Shown piece after piece: positions 13,931 to 15,265 of a stretch of DNA of 15,265 nt. Position 1 is the first letter of the stretch; every line of letters starts with the position of its first letter. The DNA comes from an uncultured Bacilli bacterium (GTDB lineage Bacteria > Bacillota_I > Bacilli_A > RFN20 > DUOF01). A program made the translations under genes and the position numbers. The stretch spans positions 1 through 15,265 of the forward strand of contig CAKORZ010000030.1 in NCBI GenBank assembly GCA_934101685.1, in the 5' to 3' direction. Below the pieces are notes generated by a model that was not told the DNA's origin, did not search any database, and saw nothing but the letters and a program-made list of their open reading frames with translations.

Positions 13931-15127
13931 ATGATACAGAGAGATGAATATTTAAACTTTTTAATAAGTTGGAAAGATCATAAAGTTATAAAAGTTGTTA
14001 GTGGAATAAGAAGATGTGGTAAATCTACTTTATTTGAAATCTATAAAGATTATTTAATCCAAAATGGCGTTAGTGAAGAGCAACTTATTTCTATTAATTT
14101 TGAAGATGCAGATAATGAATATTTATGTACATATAAATCTTTGTATGAATATATAAAAAGTAAAATGATACCAAATAAAAAAAATTATATATTTTTAGAT
14201 GAAATTCAACATGTTGAACACTTTGAAAAAGCGGTTGATAGTTTGTTTATAAAAGATAACGCTGATGTTTATATAACAGGATCTAATGCGTACTTTATGT
14301 CTAGTGAATTAGCAACACTTTTATCAGGTAGGTATGTTGAACTAAGGATGTTACCTTTATCATTTAAGGAATACTATGGAGCAATTGAAAATAGCAAATT
14401 GACTAAACGAGAAATATATAACATGTATATTACAAATAGTTCATTCCCATATACAGTTTATTTAAAAGATAAACAGCAAATTCGTACCTATTTAGATGGA
14501 ATTTTTAATACAATTGTTCTAAATGATATTGTTCAAAGAAATAAAATAGCAGATGTATCTATGCTTAAAAGTGTTATTTCTTTTATGTTTGATAATATAG
14601 GCAATACAACATCAATAAAGAAAATAGCGGATACTATGACTAGTATGAATAGGAAAATATCTAATCATACAGTTGAAAATTATTTATCTAGTATGACTGA
14701 TAGTTTGCTTATGTACAAGGTAAGTAGATATGATGTAAAAGGGAAACAGTATTTGCAATTATTAGATAAATATTATTTAACAGATATAGGTCTTAGATAT
14801 TATTTGCTAGGAACTAATAATGTTGATAAAGGACATATTTTAGAAAATATAGTATATTTGGAACTTTTAAGAAGAGGATATGAAATATATGTTGGAAAAG
14901 TAGGAGAATTAGAGGTTGACTTTGTTGCTAAAGATATTAATGGAAATATATCATATTTTCAAGTTGCACAGACAGTTATAGATGATAATGTTCTTAAAAG
15001 GGAACTTAATTCTTTAGAAAGCATTTCTGATCATAATCCAAAATACTTATTAACATTAGATGAAGATATACCAACATCATATAATGGAATACAAAAAATA
15101 AATGCTTTGGATTGGCTATTATCATAG
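13931..15127 (+). CDS. AAA family ATPase with DUF4143 C-terminal domain
   Basis: 398 residues, full length for this large accessory family (AAA_14 plus DUF4143). The N-terminal ATPase has Walker A GIRRCGKST (25-33), Walker B YIFLDEIQ (86-93), a TGSNA motif (116-120) and the LSGRYVELRMLPLSFKEYY signature (131-149). The C-terminal DUF4143 part has LTDIGLRYYLLG (283-294), ENIVYLELLRRGYEIYVG (305-322), EVDFVAK (328-334) and FQVAQ (343-347), reminiscent of a PD-(D/E)XK fold whose usual Lys is not evident. AAAGGAG (13915-13921) precedes the ATG. These genes are common, patchily distributed and usually solitary; their physiological role is largely unknown, and partnership with toxins or mobile DNA has only been suggested. 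It lies between a terminator and an insertion-sequence end, fitting an accessory gene. Confidence 0.93.
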   Translation: MIQRDEYLNFLISWKDHKVIKVVSGIRRCGKSTLFEIYKDYLIQNGVSEEQLISINFEDADNEYLCTYKSLYEYIKSKMIPNKKNYIFLDEIQHVEHFEKAVDSLFIKDNADVYITGSNAYFMSSELATLLSGRYVELRMLPLSFKEYYGAIENSKLTKREIYNMYITNSSFPYTVYLKDKQQIRTYLDGIFNTIVLNDIVQRNKIADVSMLKSVISFMFDNIGNTTSIKKIADTMTSMNRKISNHTVENYLSSMTDSLLMYKVSRYDVKGKQYLQLLDKYYLTDIGLRYYLLGTNNVDKGHILENIVYLELLRRGYEIYVGKVGELEVDFVAKDINGNISYFQVAQTVIDDNVLKRELNSLESISDHNPKYLLTLDEDIPTSYNGIQKINALDWLLS

Positions 15128-15135
15128 TGTTTATA

Positions 15136-15163
15136 AAAAAAATCCTTTTTTGAAAAAGGATTT
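15136..15163 (-). terminator. Terminator acting on minus-strand transcription from the right
   Basis: AAATCCTTTT (15140-15149) pairs with AAAAGGATTT (15154-15163), a 10-bp stem with a 4-base loop. A T run follows only on the minus strand (complement of 15139-15136, within an A8 tract with the stem base). On the plus strand the tail is TAAAAAC, so it should stop leftward transcripts better than the ATPase transcript. Confidence 0.6.
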
Positions 15164-15186
15164 AAAAACAATTTATTGATTAAAGA

Positions 15187-15265
15187 AGAAGAGTCTGTAA
15201 ATAAATTTGTGTAAAGTTAAATCCCTCTATGGTAAGATAAAAATACCAAGGAGGGTTTTTATATA
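15187..15265 (+). mobile_element. Probable left end of an IS256-family insertion sequence (incomplete)
   Basis: GAGTCTGTAAATAAATTTG then TGTAAAG (about 15191-15216) resembles the terminal inverted repeat of IS256-family elements (cf. GTCCGTATAATTGTGTAAA of IS256). It is followed by a hairpin and by AAGGAGGG (15248-15255), a strong ribosome-binding site whose start codon would fall just past the window end, as expected for a Mutator-type transposase gene. The exact left boundary and target duplication cannot be fixed without the other end. No coding sequence of the element is visible. Confidence 0.6.
15223..15260 (+). promoter_or_regulatory. Hairpin over the presumed transposase ribosome-binding site
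   Basis: CCCTC (15223-15227) pairs with GAGGG (15251-15255) and TGGTA (15230-15234) with TACCA (15244-15248), followed by TTTTT (15256-15260). The right arm contains AAGGAGGG. It can act as a terminator of read-through transcription or hide the ribosome-binding site in transcripts entering from outside. TAAGAT (15233-15238) in the left part could be the -10 of an internal promoter. Confidence 0.65.

Noticed and set aside
13931..15127. Calling the AAA/DUF4143 ATPase a phage-defence gene
   Set aside because: No partner nuclease, toxin or other defence gene is in the window, and the family has no established defence role.
1..15265. Alternative genetic code (TGA read as Trp), since no gene here uses TGA as its first stop
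   Set aside because: Trp is encoded by TGG throughout and the genes contain no in-frame TGA. Avoidance of TGA stops is expected from AT bias with so few genes.

Overview
The window is a low-GC Gram-positive (Firmicutes, Bacilli-like) chromosome. The DNA is strongly AT-rich, arginine is mostly AGA, and nearly every stop is TAA. The gene order matches the origin-proximal region of Bacillus: serS, SRP RNA, tadA, dnaX, ybaB, recR, bofA, then spoIIE, tilS, ftsH. A bofA-like gene, a clear spoIIE and a Spo0A-type promoter point to a spore-forming lineage. The short SRP RNA (about 80 nt) and compact gene spacing resemble reduced or Mollicutes-like relatives, for example uncultured gut Bacilli. That taxonomic placement is inference.

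Layout. 1-633 is the 3' part of serS. 643-761 holds a sigma-A promoter and the SRP RNA, followed at once by tadA. 1241-3835 (minus strand) is a P-type cation ATPase that interrupts the conserved block. Its leader (3852-3970) carries a yybP-ykoY manganese riboswitch with an overlapping terminator, so this pump is more likely a Mn2+ (or Mn2+/Ca2+) exporter than a plain Ca2+ ATPase. The 301-base gap 3836-4136 holds that leader, the ATPase promoter region and the dnaX promoter, and no gene. 4137-6792 is a tight dnaX-ybaB-recR operon with TAATG overlaps. 6830-7024 is a small bofA-like gene behind a sigma-E-like promoter. 7090-9051 is spoIIE behind a Spo0A-box promoter. 9132-10370 is a leucine-rich-repeat gene of unknown role with its own promoter and terminator. 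10542-13780 is tilS-ftsH, without the hprT found between them in Bacillus. 13931-15127 is a DUF4143-type AAA ATPase preceded by two related palindromes. From about 15187 to the window end is what looks like the left end of an IS256-family insertion sequence, with a hairpin over the presumed transposase ribosome-binding site.

How the genes work together. SerRS and TilS supply charged or modified tRNA and TadA makes inosine at the tRNA wobble position. The SRP RNA targets membrane proteins, whose quality is policed by FtsH. DnaX is the clamp loader and RecR/YbaB belong to DNA repair and the nucleoid. SpoIIE (forespore sigma-F activation) and BofA (mother-cell sigma-K checkpoint) are sporulation factors. 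The ATPase with its riboswitch is a self-contained metal-efflux unit.

I found no CRISPR array, no tRNA or rRNA, and no convincing wholly new multi-gene system. The best leads are regulatory: the Mn riboswitch on the ATPase, the Spo0A promoter with 21-bp spacing, the archaeal/eukaryotic-like SerRS, the paired palindromes before the AAA ATPase, and the hairpin in the IS end.
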